A DNA stretch of 64,000 nucleotides from Acidobacteriota bacterium. Lineage in GTDB: Bacteria; Acidobacteriota; Terriglobia; Terriglobales; Acidobacteriaceae. The position numbers were made by a program, and so were the translations under genes. Each line of letters starts with the position of its first letter. Within the stretch, counting starts at the first letter, position 1. The stretch is taken from positions 310,001-374,000 of the forward strand of contig JAJXZL010000005.1 in assembly GCA_021780075.1 (NCBI GenBank), read 5' to 3'. This document shows, one piece after another, positions 1 to 7,631 of this stretch. Below the pieces are notes generated by a model. That model made no database searches, was not told the DNA's origin, and saw only the letters and a program-made list of their open reading frames with translations.

Positions 1-2
1 AT

Positions 3-80
3 CAGGATCTGCTGGATAAGGTGAATCCTGAGAACGCGCGCTTTGGTCCCAGGTACCGCGAAGAGTGGATGGCGTCGTAG
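3..80 (+). CDS. C-terminal end of an unknown small protein (partial)
   Basis: An open frame enters from the left edge and ends at a TAG at 78-80, giving 25 residues ending EEWMAS. The stretch LLDKVNPENARFG resembles the C-terminal tail of MazE/AbrB-type antitoxins, which often read 'VTPENLH', but the fragment is too short to assign. No start is visible because it lies outside the window. Confidence 0.35.
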   Translation, partial: QDLLDKVNPENARFGPRYREEWMAS

Positions 81-128
81 TTGAACGGCGCCGCGCGATA
101 AAGCAGTGATTCAATTAGGAGGTGATTT

Positions 129-335
129 ATGAAAGAACCTGGTCTCGACAATCGCTGGAGAGACGAAGATGGCGAAATCCGCAAGAAGCGCAACGATACC
201 CATGCCGGTACGCTGAGTAAAGACTATCCAGAATTCGACCAGTTTCGAGTGGATAAGAAACTGGGGAATATCAAGAGAGACCTCGGCTTGCCACCAGACG
301 CGTCGTTAAAGGAGGTCCGGAGAAAACTAAGGTAG
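129..335 (+). CDS. Small conserved hypothetical protein
   Basis: A 68-residue charged protein with no membrane segment. A strong ribosome binding site (AGGAGGTG) lies six bases before the ATG, which supports the start. The N-terminal pattern 'LDNRWRDEDGEIRKKRNDT' resembles a short protein family seen in many soil bacteria, in which an RDxxGEI(S/R)KKxG/NT motif is followed by a basic C-terminus. The function of that family is unknown to me. It lies 48 bases after the preceding partial gene and reads in the same direction, so the two may form one transcript. Confidence 0.65.
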   Translation: MKEPGLDNRWRDEDGEIRKKRNDTHAGTLSKDYPEFDQFRVDKKLGNIKRDLGLPPDASLKEVRRKLR

Positions 336-466
336 CCTACTTCGGCGCGATTACATTGGGCGCGAGCGTGGAAAGCCTACGGATCACTCCCAAAATAGGG
401 CTCGGCTCTGCGATCTTTTGCGGATCGCTTGCCCGGACCGTGCGGTCGAGATTCGGGATAGCCTCG

Positions 467-1114
467 TTACTTGAGCAGCACTCTCAAATCAGTCGCCAAT
501 TCCAGGACAAATTCCTCCGGTACGCCCTTCTTGATGAGTGGACGGGAGAAGCTGCCATCAACAATGTCTAATTCCTTTACGCGGTTGCCGAACAACACGA
601 CCGCCAGCGCACGGTCATCCTGCCGCGAAGACCAGAGAAAGCCTTGAAGGCGGGGATGAGTAGTGTAGACCTGCTCCGCCCACGCCCGTGTCACCGGGTA
701 GTGTGCCTTGGTCGTGTCGATGAGTTGGCGAGGTTGAATACCGAGTCCGCGCAGCGCAACTTTGCTCAAATCGAGCAGCTGAAAGTCCGTCCGGAATTGG
801 AGAGTCGAACAGAGTTTGCCTTCTAACCTTTTCGGGGCGACATTCTTGAATCCGGCGCGGTACGGAACGTCACGAAAGACGCTCTCCATCAGTGCGCCGC
901 GAGGTGTAGTCGCAGCATAGAGAGTTGGAATCACGTTCCCAGGTCGATCATGAATCGGACTGAAGCGTGCATTGCCCTTGGGGCTCGGGTTGAATTGGTC
1001 GGCGGCGTAGATCGTCTCATGAACGCGATACATCGTCGCGCCCGCGCCCCAAGGGGTTAGCTTGATATTCGTGGGAACGACCGGCGGAACGTAGCGTGTA
1101 GTCCGCTTAGCCAT
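467..1114 (-). CDS. RES-domain toxin
   Basis: A 215-residue protein of the RES family. Known members of RES/Xre toxin-antitoxin systems degrade NAD+. The family pattern is visible: an early Arg/Glu region (YRVHETIY), FNPSPKGNARFSP as the 'GxGRF/NARFSP' segment, TLYAATTPRGALMESVF as the 'YxaxspetAlaE' segment, and a C-terminal region with RPLIKKGVPEEF. The ATG at 1114 overlaps the stop of the upstream gene by 8 bases, so the pair is translationally coupled. A longer in-frame start at 1135 exists but would overlap more and has no better ribosome site. Toxic activity is inferred from family and context. Confidence 0.8.
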   Translation of the reverse strand: MAKRTTRYVPPVVPTNIKLTPWGAGATMYRVHETIYAADQFNPSPKGNARFSPIHDRPGNVIPTLYAATTPRGALMESVFRDVPYRAGFKNVAPKRLEGKLCSTLQFRTDFQLLDLSKVALRGLGIQPRQLIDTTKAHYPVTRAWAEQVYTTHPRLQGFLWSSRQDDRALAVVLFGNRVKELDIVDGSFSRPLIKKGVPEEFVLELATDLRVLLK

Positions 1115-1772
1115 GGCCCATCTCGGCCATTTCATCCTTGGCCGCGGCGATCACGCGCTCGGGATCTGTTGCCAGCACGTCCTGCGGGCGTTCGTCGTCA
1201 AGGAAGCTGTTCAGCCCGGCGAACCAGAAGGCCAAGCCCCAGCCATCCTTTGCGTCGCCAAAGACTTTGAGAATCTCCGCCATTTCTTTGCGCGGCCGAT
1301 GGTCTGGAGTCAGTGCATAGACCGGCAGGTAATCCTCTCTGCCGTGCTGAATAGCGAAGATCTCCCGATTACGTTTCCATTTGTTCGGCTGCACACTCAG
1401 GTTGCTGGCGCTGAAGCCGGCGAGCCGTGCGACTTCAGTCGCGGGCAGAAAGTCGCCGCTGTTCAGGATGGCAGTCTTCGCTTCGATGAGCATCCGCGCC
1501 TGCTCGCGCGCCGCCTTCGATGGCGCCACATCCGTCAGAAGCACATTGACGACTTTCTTCAGGGTGTCTTCCTGCCGCACCTCGATCAGCTGCGGCAAAA
1601 ACTCGACCACCTGGTGGATGACCCGCTCGGCCGCCGCGCCCTGTTCGTCGTCGGCAAAGGTGACAGCCACGGTCCTCTGCTTCCCGGAACCGTGAAGAAG
1701 CCGGATGACCTCGTTGCCCGTGCCGCTCAGTACAGCCGATGTAACACTCTGAATTTGCTTGGCTTCTGACAT
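1107..1772 (-). CDS. Antitoxin partner of the RES toxin (Xre/MbcA/ParS-like)
   Basis: 221 residues, read immediately before the RES gene. The central region (FLPATEVARLAGFSASNLSVQPNKW) looks like a DNA-binding helix-turn-helix. The C-terminal segment, with GWGLAFWFAGLNSFL followed by RPQDVLATDPERVIAAA, matches the pattern of the MbcA/ParS/Xre toxin-binding domain (DUF2384): a tryptophan, a short loop, then 'P..vL..dpe.v..aA'. It is longer than most Xre antitoxins because of an N-terminal extension. The role (neutralising RES and repressing the operon) follows from the family. An inverted repeat just upstream is the likely operator. Confidence 0.72.
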   Translation of the reverse strand: MSEAKQIQSVTSAVLSGTGNEVIRLLHGSGKQRTVAVTFADDEQGAAAERVIHQVVEFLPQLIEVRQEDTLKKVVNVLLTDVAPSKAAREQARMLIEAKTAILNSGDFLPATEVARLAGFSASNLSVQPNKWKRNREIFAIQHGREDYLPVYALTPDHRPRKEMAEILKVFGDAKDGWGLAFWFAGLNSFLDDERPQDVLATDPERVIAAAKDEMAEMGHG

Positions 1773-1798
1773 ACAATCTCTCTTCGGAGGATCGCTAC

Positions 1799-1847
1799 TA
1801 GGTTGAGATTATCATAGAATTCATACTTACCGCAATAATCTAACCTA
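1799..1847 (-). promoter_or_regulatory. Inverted repeat, probable operator of the RES toxin-antitoxin operon
   Basis: Arms TAGGTTGAGATTAT (1799-1812) and ATAATCTAACCTA (1835-1847) are inverted copies differing by one inserted base, about 22 bases apart. They lie 27-75 bases upstream of the antitoxin ATG. The spacer contains AT-rich -10-like DNA. An autoregulatory site is expected for such operons. This one is inferred from position and symmetry only. Confidence 0.5.
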
Positions 1848-1905
1848 CTGTTCGATGCGAACCATCGCGAAGGAGCCCAGCCGGCCAGGCGGCGCAGCAT
1901 CCACG

Positions 1906-2433
1906 TCACGCAGCGTCGTCCAGTTCTTCCTCGTCCTCGCCGATCTGCTCGGACTTGCCGGCTTCTGCGAGAATCTCCTCTTCTTCGTCCACATCCGAGG
2001 TAGGAATCGTTGGCGCGGGTGCGTCGAAGAGGCTTGCAGCCTTTGGACGCTCCGGCGTTTGCGGCAGAGGCTTCGTGGCCTCGGCAGCCTTTTCGGGTTC
2101 CGGCTTCGGCGTAACCTTTGCGGCTGCTGTCTTGCTCTTCGAACGTGCTTCGGCCTGCGCGGTCTTCGCAGCGGCGTCCATTTCGGCTTTCGCGCGGTCC
2201 AGTGTGTTCTTCAGCTCGAGGTGGGCGGCGACAAAGTTGACCAGCGTTGCCGGCAGGTCTCGATCAAGTTCCTCCGCGGGGCCGGATACGGTGAGCGGCG
2301 TCGTCAGCGCCGCGTTCTCGCCTTCCTTGAGCTTTTGTGGGATGACATTCACACGAATCTGGTCTTCTCCAAGGTGGGTGACGGTCAGCAAAACAGCACG
2401 CTGCCGCAGGTAGGGCGCAAGCTCTTTGAACAT
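1906..2433 (-). CDS. PRTRC system protein E
   Basis: 175 residues. The first 80 or so form a conserved block (MFKELAPYLRQRAVLLTVTH, then RVNVIPQKLKEGEN) that matches my memory of PRTRC protein E. It is followed by an Ala/Lys/Pro-rich linker and a strongly acidic tail (DEEEEILAE, EDEEELDD). PRTRC genes travel together on plasmids and ICEs next to a ParB-like gene; their biochemical role is unknown. AGGAG six bases before the ATG supports the start. It is the last gene of the leftward PRTRC operon. Confidence 0.75.
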   Translation of the reverse strand: MFKELAPYLRQRAVLLTVTHLGEDQIRVNVIPQKLKEGENAALTTPLTVSGPAEELDRDLPATLVNFVAAHLELKNTLDRAKAEMDAAAKTAQAEARSKSKTAAAKVTPKPEPEKAAEATKPLPQTPERPKAASLFDAPAPTIPTSDVDEEEEILAEAGKSEQIGEDEEELDDAA

Positions 2434-2456
2434 GGGGATCTCCTGGGTGAGTTAGA

Positions 2457-2780
2457 TCATCGGGAGTGTGACCCTTTCCTCCTTGGCTTCTTGAGTTCCG
2501 GGTCGTCCCAATGCAAGGTGTAACGTCGTCCAAGCGCGAGATTTTCGTTGTAGGCAAAGGGATCGCAGTCTCGCTGCCACAGCAGGCGATAAAGAGTATC
2601 GACCGCTGATTTCATGATCGCCTTCATTTCCTCATCGGAGATATGCGAGATCTCCGGATTACCGCTGCAAACTGGGCAGGGCTTTCCCGCATGGATATCT
2701 TCGATAGGGCCGTTACGAAATGCCAAGGCCACCAGCGCTTTCGCTTCGCTGGCAAGTTCCGGGTCGAGCGTCATCTTCAT
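2457..2780 (-). CDS. Hypothetical protein of the PRTRC operon
   Basis: 107 residues from the ATG at 2780, which has GGAG six bases upstream. A GTG at 2798 would add six residues. A single CPVCSGNP motif suggests a half zinc knuckle but there is no second Cys pair. The rest is charged and soluble. It sits between ThiF and protein E in the same direction with short gaps, so it is probably part of the cassette. I do not recognise a named family. Confidence 0.6.
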   Translation of the reverse strand: MKMTLDPELASEAKALVALAFRNGPIEDIHAGKPCPVCSGNPEISHISDEEMKAIMKSAVDTLYRLLWQRDCDPFAYNENLALGRRYTLHWDDPELKKPRRKGSHSR

Positions 2781-2837
2781 GAAGGGCTCCAAATGCACCT
2801 AAAAGTACATACCACACCTTCATTGCGCATGGCGCTC

Positions 2838-3659
2838 TCAATGTCTTCGCTTAGCCGGAATCGCTCTCTTTGTGCGCATTCTTACCTTCCGCCACAGCGC
2901 CGGATCGACGGGCAGAGCGCACATTTGACCTGTCTTCGCATTAAAGAAGGCGCCGTGATGCGAGAGCTTTCCATAGCGGAAGAGCTGCGCCAACATGGCC
3001 AGGGCGCTGGTAGCGAGCGTCTGGTTGATGAATGGCTCCTGCCGGTCGAGGGCCTCAATTGCCGAACAGCTTGGCAGCGGATCCTCACCGACCCTCTGGT
3101 CCAATATCTCGGGATACAATTCGCTGACTGTGCGCAACCGCTCCGCCTTTCTGCGGTTGCGCGCGTTTAACGGCTGGCCGAGGATGTACTGCCCGCTGGC
3201 AGCGTTGTTTCCGAAGTCAAGCCAGTAGCAGGTCCGGTTCATGGCGTGAGCGAAGGAATCCTCGATAGCCCTGCGCGCGGCGCGCGTGTCGACGCATCCG
3301 ATCACCAGGTCCGGGCATCGGTCGTAGCTCCGTTCGAAGGATCGTGCATGAAACTGATTGGGGACGGCCTGCCAGTGCGTACCCCAGAACATGTTGATCC
3401 GATTGATCAGGACAGTGGCCTTGCTCTGCCCAATGTCGGAGGCCGAGAACGGCTGCCGCACACAGTTGGTTTCTGAAACCGTGTCGGCATCCATCAGCGC
3501 GACGGCGAGGCCATCGCGGTGGCCCCAGACGCGCATCGCCTGGTCGAGATATGGAAGGCCCATGACGACGGCGCTGCCCGTTCCGCCAGCTCCGATCACC
3601 AAGACGCGAATCGGGCGATTTTGCAACAGGTCGGGCGACAGTGTGTGCTCGATTCGCAT
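2838..3659 (-). CDS. PRTRC system ThiF-family protein
   Basis: 273 residues of the ThiF/MoeB/E1 adenylyltransferase family. A Rossmann ATP-binding loop, GAGGTGSA, is at residues 23-30. VALMDADTVSETNCVRQ follows, matching the family's 'DxDxVexsNlnRQ' segment with Arg/Gln retained. Then come DLVIGCVDTRAARRAI and a C-terminal region with a Cys (CSAIEAL) near the usual catalytic cysteine position. In other systems such proteins adenylate a ubiquitin-like partner's C-terminus; the PRTRC substrate is unknown. GGAGG precedes the ATG and protein B ends two bases upstream. Confidence 0.82.
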   Translation of the reverse strand: MRIEHTLSPDLLQNRPIRVLVIGAGGTGSAVVMGLPYLDQAMRVWGHRDGLAVALMDADTVSETNCVRQPFSASDIGQSKATVLINRINMFWGTHWQAVPNQFHARSFERSYDRCPDLVIGCVDTRAARRAIEDSFAHAMNRTCYWLDFGNNAASGQYILGQPLNARNRRKAERLRTVSELYPEILDQRVGEDPLPSCSAIEALDRQEPFINQTLATSALAMLAQLFRYGKLSHHGAFFNAKTGQMCALPVDPALWRKVRMRTKRAIPAKRRH

Positions 3660-3660
3660 A

Positions 3661-4368
3661 CTACCTCCTGTCCCCGCCTACGAACTGCGCCAGTGTCTGC
3701 GGCAACTTGATCAAAGTCGCCGCCGGAAACGGCTTGCGCTCGTCGCAAAGTCCGCTCCACAACGCCTCAAATCCTCCAGGGTGGCGCGTTAACCGGCCAA
3801 CATTGGCGTGAGTGAAGGCGCTCTCGTAGAAGCCGCGCTCCCACTCAGGGATCGAGGCCGCCGTCGCGCTGTCGGGCCGGCGCATCGTGCCGGTGCAGAC
3901 CCGGCCGTCATCAGACAAGTTCCAGAACGGTGCGACCGCCAGGGTTGTTGCTGCATTCGGCCGTTTGTTCTCCGCAAGAGCGCGAATCTTCAGATCGCCG
4001 TTATCGACGCGCCACACCAAAGGCGGCTGCGGGAAGGTGCGGCCATTCAGCTTGGTAGCCTTCTTTTCTGAGTTCTCGTAGAACATCTGGCGGCGGCAGG
4101 CCGGGGTCCACCAGGCAATCATGCGGTCGCCTTTGGCGAGCACGTTCTCGGGAAGAACCTCGGCGCTGGACCCACCCGAGAGCGAACGGACCAGCGATTC
4201 GACGAAGCCAAGTGTGAGCGGCTGGGCCGGTTCAAGCGTTGGCGGCGCATCTTTGTGGAGCGTCACCTGATGCCGGGTCACAAAGCTCCGCTGGCGGTCT
4301 CCGTAGACCAGCAGCGCCTCACGCAACTCGAAGCGATGATTCTCCCCGATCGAGACATGTACCTCCAT
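3661..4368 (-). CDS. PRTRC system protein B
   Basis: 235 residues from the ATG at 4368 (MEVHVSIGENHRFELREA). The open frame extends 20 codons further up, but that part reads as a shadow of the preceding gene. The recognisable pieces are ALLVYGDRQRSFVTRHQV, ENVLAKGDRMIAWWTPACRRQMFY and the Trp/Gly-rich ending. In other PRTRC loci protein B lies next to ThiF, as here. The start overlaps the end of the F-like gene by 50 bases. Confidence 0.72.
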   Translation of the reverse strand: MEVHVSIGENHRFELREALLVYGDRQRSFVTRHQVTLHKDAPPTLEPAQPLTLGFVESLVRSLSGGSSAEVLPENVLAKGDRMIAWWTPACRRQMFYENSEKKATKLNGRTFPQPPLVWRVDNGDLKIRALAENKRPNAATTLAVAPFWNLSDDGRVCTGTMRRPDSATAASIPEWERGFYESAFTHANVGRLTRHPGGFEALWSGLCDERKPFPAATLIKLPQTLAQFVGGDRR

Positions 4369-5464
4369 GGCGTTTCTCCCATTCCTGTATCTCCTCGACC
4401 ATCTGGAAGAGCTCGAAGCTAAGGGCAACGAACCGGCTGACCACGCGCAGTGCGCGCTTCAGTTCCTCGGGTTTCGATGGAGAGAAGACCACCCCTACGA
4501 TCGGCTCCGCGCTGCCTTCGAGCATGTATTGGCTTTCCTCATCGAAACAGGCGACGATCGCATCGTGATCTTTGAAGGCCACTACCAGGGAAGGCAGCGG
4601 GATGGTGTCATAGCCGCCATTCTCGCAAAAACAAGCATCGGATCGCAGCCGAACCCGTGAGAGCCGATCAATCCTGCGCAAACGCTCGATCCAGGAGCCA
4701 TAGCTCCCTCTCCGGTGCACGGAAAGAAGACGCCGGGCTCGCCGAAGGAATGCGCAGTGGTCGTCATTTTTGAGTGTCCCCTGAATGCACTCCGGCAGGG
4801 CTTTTTCGACCTCGGGAAACTCGTATTGGCTACGGTTCTCCTCGTCGTCCTCGGCATACTCCCTCATCCGTTCTTCGTACTGGAGCGCGTCGTCGTGGTT
4901 GTAAATCCGCATGACGCGGTAAAGCGCATAAGTCAGCGTCCAGTAAAAGGCAGCGCCCAAACCCACAGCTTGCTCTTCAAGGGCCGCAATCGCCGGGCCG
5001 ATTTTGAGATACCCCGCCTCGCCGCATTCGATGGTCACGGCCAGGCGGCCGTTGCTGAGAGGCTCTTCCTCACCATCTCGCTCGGCTACGTCGCTTACGG
5101 AGAGGTGAAACTGGACGTTGCGCCGGAGGAGGTTCCATCGCTCCTCGCCAATGCTCTCTACGATAGCGCGCTGGGCAAAGACTACAGAGCTGTCTTCGCA
5201 CTTACGCCACATCTCCGGGCCTGCCAATCCCTCCCGCACCAAGGCTGCGCAGAGATCATAGAGAAGCTCACCGCGGAGTTCATGGCTGTATGCAGTTTGC
5301 ACGGTGTCGAGAACAGGCAGCGCCTGCCGAAAGGCGGGCGCAAGAGACTCTACGCCAACGGAGGCAGGAGTTCTGAAGGAACTACGAGTTGCTGGCTGTC
5401 GTTTGTGGCGTAACGGTCTATTGCTTCGACCAGAATGCGGGAGAGTTCGAGAGATTCTTTGCAT
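4319..5464 (-). CDS. PRTRC system protein F-like
   Basis: About 381 residues if the ATG at 5464 is used; GAGG lies eight bases upstream, but this start overlaps the preceding small gene by 115 bases, so a later start is possible. The middle carries a well-formed block (YLKIGPAIAALEEQAVGLGA, then FYWTLTYALYRVMRIYNHDD) followed by an acidic region, which resembles PRTRC protein F. The C-terminal 150 residues are basic then mixed and I cannot assign them. The open frame also runs on upstream of 5464 through other genes; that part is a shadow. Confidence 0.6.
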   Translation of the reverse strand: MQRISRTLPHSGRSNRPLRHKRQPATRSSFRTPASVGVESLAPAFRQALPVLDTVQTAYSHELRGELLYDLCAALVREGLAGPEMWRKCEDSSVVFAQRAIVESIGEERWNLLRRNVQFHLSVSDVAERDGEEEPLSNGRLAVTIECGEAGYLKIGPAIAALEEQAVGLGAAFYWTLTYALYRVMRIYNHDDALQYEERMREYAEDDEENRSQYEFPEVEKALPECIQGTLKNDDHCAFLRRARRLLSVHRRGSYGSWIERLRRIDRLSRVRLRSDACFCENGGYDTIPLPSLVVAFKDHDAIVACFDEESQYMLEGSAEPIVGVVFSPSKPEELKRALRVVSRFVALSFELFQMVEEIQEWEKRHGGTCLDRGESSLRVA

Positions 5465-5568
5465 TGAAAGTGCCTCACAAGCATCCGGCTCGACTCTGGT
5501 GGCGGAGCCGTGGCCTTCGCCGCGAAGAACGCAATCAGTTCCTCCGCCGTCTTTGGTGGTTTCGGCAT
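5350..5568 (-). CDS. Small hypothetical protein in the PRTRC operon
   Basis: 72 residues beginning MPKPPKTAEELIAFFAAKA, with a helical central part. It starts four bases after protein C ends and reads in the same direction, which is typical of coupled operon genes. No known domain is visible. Its end overlaps the proposed start of the F-like gene, so one of the two starts may need revision. Confidence 0.6.
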   Translation of the reverse strand: MPKPPKTAEELIAFFAAKATAPPPESSRMLVRHFQCKESLELSRILVEAIDRYATNDSQQLVVPSELLPPLA

Positions 5569-5571
5569 CGT

Positions 5572-5784
5572 TCAACCCTTTGTGCCAATCGCGCGGCTGA
5601 ACGTGTAGCGCATCACGGAGCCGGTGGCTTCGGGTCCCGATACCGACGCGGTGGCAATTTCCGGAAATTGGGGTGTGAGCAGGTCGCGGACCTGTTCCAC
5701 AGAGAGATCCTGGCCCGGATCGGGAATACGAATCCCGTTGTAGTGGAACTCGCGGACCAGGGCTTCGACTTTGAGGGTGCTCAT
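5572..5784 (-). CDS. PRTRC system protein C
   Basis: 70 residues, the usual size for PRTRC protein C. The sequence has the small beta-grasp-like layout known for this family: 'REFHYNGIRIPDPGQDLSVEQVRDLL' as strand-helix, then 'ATGSVMRYTFSRAIGTKG' with the diagnostic YTFxRxxGTKG ending. A ThiF-like protein in the same operon makes an E1/ubiquitin-like partnership tempting, but that is inference. GGAG lies seven bases before the ATG. It appears to start the PRTRC core after the 193-residue gene. Confidence 0.8.
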   Translation of the reverse strand: MSTLKVEALVREFHYNGIRIPDPGQDLSVEQVRDLLTPQFPEIATASVSGPEATGSVMRYTFSRAIGTKG

Positions 5785-5870
5785 CGCATTTCTCCTTCTG
5801 AAGTGTCATTGGGTAAGGTTTGGAATCGGCCAGTCTCTTCGGGCCGGCGCTCGATGAATGATCTTGCGGC

Positions 5871-6452
5871 TTATGGCAGGTGGAGCGTGACGAATTCCTT
5901 AAGTTTGGCGAGCACATCCCGCAGGGCCGCGATAGGGGTCGAAGAGACAACCGTGAGATCCTGCGAGCAGCCCTCGTTGTCTGCCGATTCCACAAGGGCC
6001 TGGATTGTCTCGAACGACGCCCGGTCGGTGAAACTTTCCCTTGCCCAACTTGGTCCAGGGTTGACGACGATGTCTTCGACGGCCTCCAGCAGGTTGTTCT
6101 TGACGAAGAGACACCCGCGGTCATCCAGCTCTTCTGCGCTCCAGCCCACTTCGCCGTTAAGGACATAGCCCGACGGATCCAGAAAGTGCTTCACCAGGAG
6201 TGCGACCCACGTCGCGAGGCCATGCCGGCTCTCACCCTCTTCCGGGACGAGGAGGGAGTGGTCCTCGGAGACTTCGAAGAGACCGCAGGAATAAGGCAAA
6301 TCGGGTTCTTCGCTCGCCGCAATGGCGGCAAAGATTGACTCTGTGAGGTCCGTGCGCTCTCCTTGGGCGAAAGCGCGCACAAGCGCCGCATGCTCCTTCG
6401 TCAACGGAGGGACAATTTCGATTTCTCCGTTGTAGTAAACGGGATAGCCCAT
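5871..6452 (-). CDS. Hypothetical protein (MGYPVYYNGEI family)
   Basis: 193 residues from the ATG at 6452; the frame extends upstream but homology-like sequence begins at MGYPVYYNGEIEIVPPLTKE. This opening resembles small actinobacterial and ICE proteins that begin 'MGYxTxxxGEIxIxPPL', whose function is unknown. The remainder is acidic and soluble, with one HDRGC-like segment (ELDDRGCLFV). It is read in the same direction as the PRTRC genes, 86 bases upstream of protein C, and 20 bases after the interrupted gene's 3' fragment. Confidence 0.6.
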   Translation of the reverse strand: MGYPVYYNGEIEIVPPLTKEHAALVRAFAQGERTDLTESIFAAIAASEEPDLPYSCGLFEVSEDHSLLVPEEGESRHGLATWVALLVKHFLDPSGYVLNGEVGWSAEELDDRGCLFVKNNLLEAVEDIVVNPGPSWARESFTDRASFETIQALVESADNEGCSQDLTVVSSTPIAALRDVLAKLKEFVTLHLP

Positions 6453-6472
6453 AGGGACTCCTTTGCGTTGGG

Positions 6473-6827
6473 TTAGAAGAGGCTGAACTGGACAGGGGCA
6501 GTCGTGGGGCCCGCCGCAGAACCTGCCGGCACGCGGAGCGCTTCTGCTGATTCCTCCGCGGTGCACTCGGCTTTCTTCGGCATCCGGTACTTCGCCTCTA
6601 ACCGTTCAAGGTCCTTTATTTCGGCAGACCGCAACGCCTCGGCGGCTCGCAGCTCGAATCGGGCAAGATAGTTGCGCTCCAGCATCACTCGCTGGACTGC
6701 GTGCTCCACATCGCTAAAAGTGAACTTCGGGTCTCCATGACAGGGCCAGCGCAGGAGTTTCGTGACAAACCCCAGCCTGTGGCGGTCTCTCGTAAACCAT
6801 GTCGAGTAGAAGCCCTCGATATCGCAG
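6473..6827 (-). pseudogene. 3' half of an ICE gene split by the RIT element
   Basis: Reading leftward from 6827, the frame gives HCDIEGFYSTWF, then FVTKLLRWPCHGDPKF, and continues without a break into an Ala/Pro-rich end finishing VQFSLF. It joins in frame to the 5' half at 14471-14646 once the element and one copy of the 6-bp duplication are removed, restoring a 176-residue protein. The last five residues, QFSLF, match the bacterial beta-clamp binding pentapeptide (QLxLF). An internal ATG at 6709 could still give a 78-residue product. Confidence 0.72.
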
Positions 6828-6957
6828 TGCGCGTTATGCGGTGCATCGCATAATGCGCATTATGTGGAGTACGCAATTATGCGGAGTACCGGTCGTTCAG
6901 CCGCCTCGAATCAACGAATGAACGCTCTAAGCACTCCGCATAATCTCGCAGCAACGT
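6828..6957. repeat. Left end of the RIT element with target duplication
   Basis: TGCGCG at 6828-6833 is repeated at 14471-14476 as the target duplication. The 27 bases at 6860-6886 are a perfect inverted copy of 14444-14470. Within them TTATGTGGA and TTATGCGGA recur with a 17-base period. A further inverted motif (CTCCGCATAATC near 6937-6948) pairs with its copy at the right end. The 26 bases at 6834-6859 are extra to the left end only and look like a partial duplicate of the terminal motif. Confidence 0.75.
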
Positions 6958-6961
6958 CTGC

Positions 6962-7471
6962 CTAAGATGCGCTCAGCAATGACGCGAGGAGGGCGTCCGG
7001 AGCCTTGAACCGTCCACGACGCAAACTAGGAGGCAACACCGCCTCCATCGCCTCCAACTTCTCCGAGGGATCTGCTCGCAGATAGGCTTCGGTGGTTCTC
7101 ATGTCGCTGTGCCCAAGCCAGAGCGCAACTTTTCGTACGTCGCGTGTCGCCTGCAGCATGAGCACGGCGCAGCTGTGCCTTAGCTGATGGGGTGACACTG
7201 TGCGCCCCTGAAGCTCAGGAACAACTTTGCTCGCGGCGCGGAAGTGCTTATCGAGGATGTATTCGAAGCCTGCGCGAGTCATTGCCGTTCCTGCTCCGTT
7301 TACGAACAGCTCAGGTGTTGCCACAGGTCCTCTGATTGCCATCCACGCTCGGAGATCCCTCGCAGTGTCCTTCCAAAGTGGAAGGCATCGTTCTCGGCGA
7401 CCTTTGCCCTTGACTCGAATACTTGGAGGCTGACGCAATGAGACGGCTTCGATCGGCAGTTCGACGAGTTC
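6962..7471 (-). pseudogene. RitC-like tyrosine recombinase, C-terminal remnant
   Basis: Keeps the C-terminal half of the catalytic domain: GKGRRERCLPLW (beta-hairpin with Lys), HQLRHSCAVLM (HxxR box) and LGHSDMRTTEAYLRAD with the nucleophilic Tyr. The N-terminal domain and the first catalytic Arg box are missing because the inner RIT element abuts SELVELPIEAV. An open frame continues into the inner element's end to 7684, but that part is not homologous. It stops next to the left inverted end, the expected place for the third gene of a trio. Confidence 0.8.
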
Positions 7472-7503
7472 CGACAGCATGCCGATTTCCTGATCATGCC
7501 GAC
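7472..7503. repeat. Left terminal inverted repeat of the inner RIT element
   Basis: 32 bases, perfectly inverted relative to 10859-10890. Contains two CATGCCGA words 17 bases apart, presumed recombinase binding sites. Confidence 0.8.
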
Positions 7504-7631
7504 AGTTGTCGATTAGCCTTTTGTTTCTCCGCGAGTTTTCCTGTCTTTGATTCATCCGGCGGGAGTTGAAGTCGGCATAATCGGGGTGGTCTTCTCGAAG
7601 CTGGCCATTGGGCCGGAAAGAGAGAAGACAG

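Noticed and set aside
1113-1769. Plus-strand 218-residue open frame
   Set aside because: Antisense shadow of the RES antitoxin gene; no ribosome site and no family pattern.
5465-6166. Upstream 5' part of a long minus-strand open frame that ends in the F-like gene
   Set aside because: It overlaps protein C and the 72- and 193-residue genes in another frame and lacks any family pattern; only the part after 5464 is a gene.
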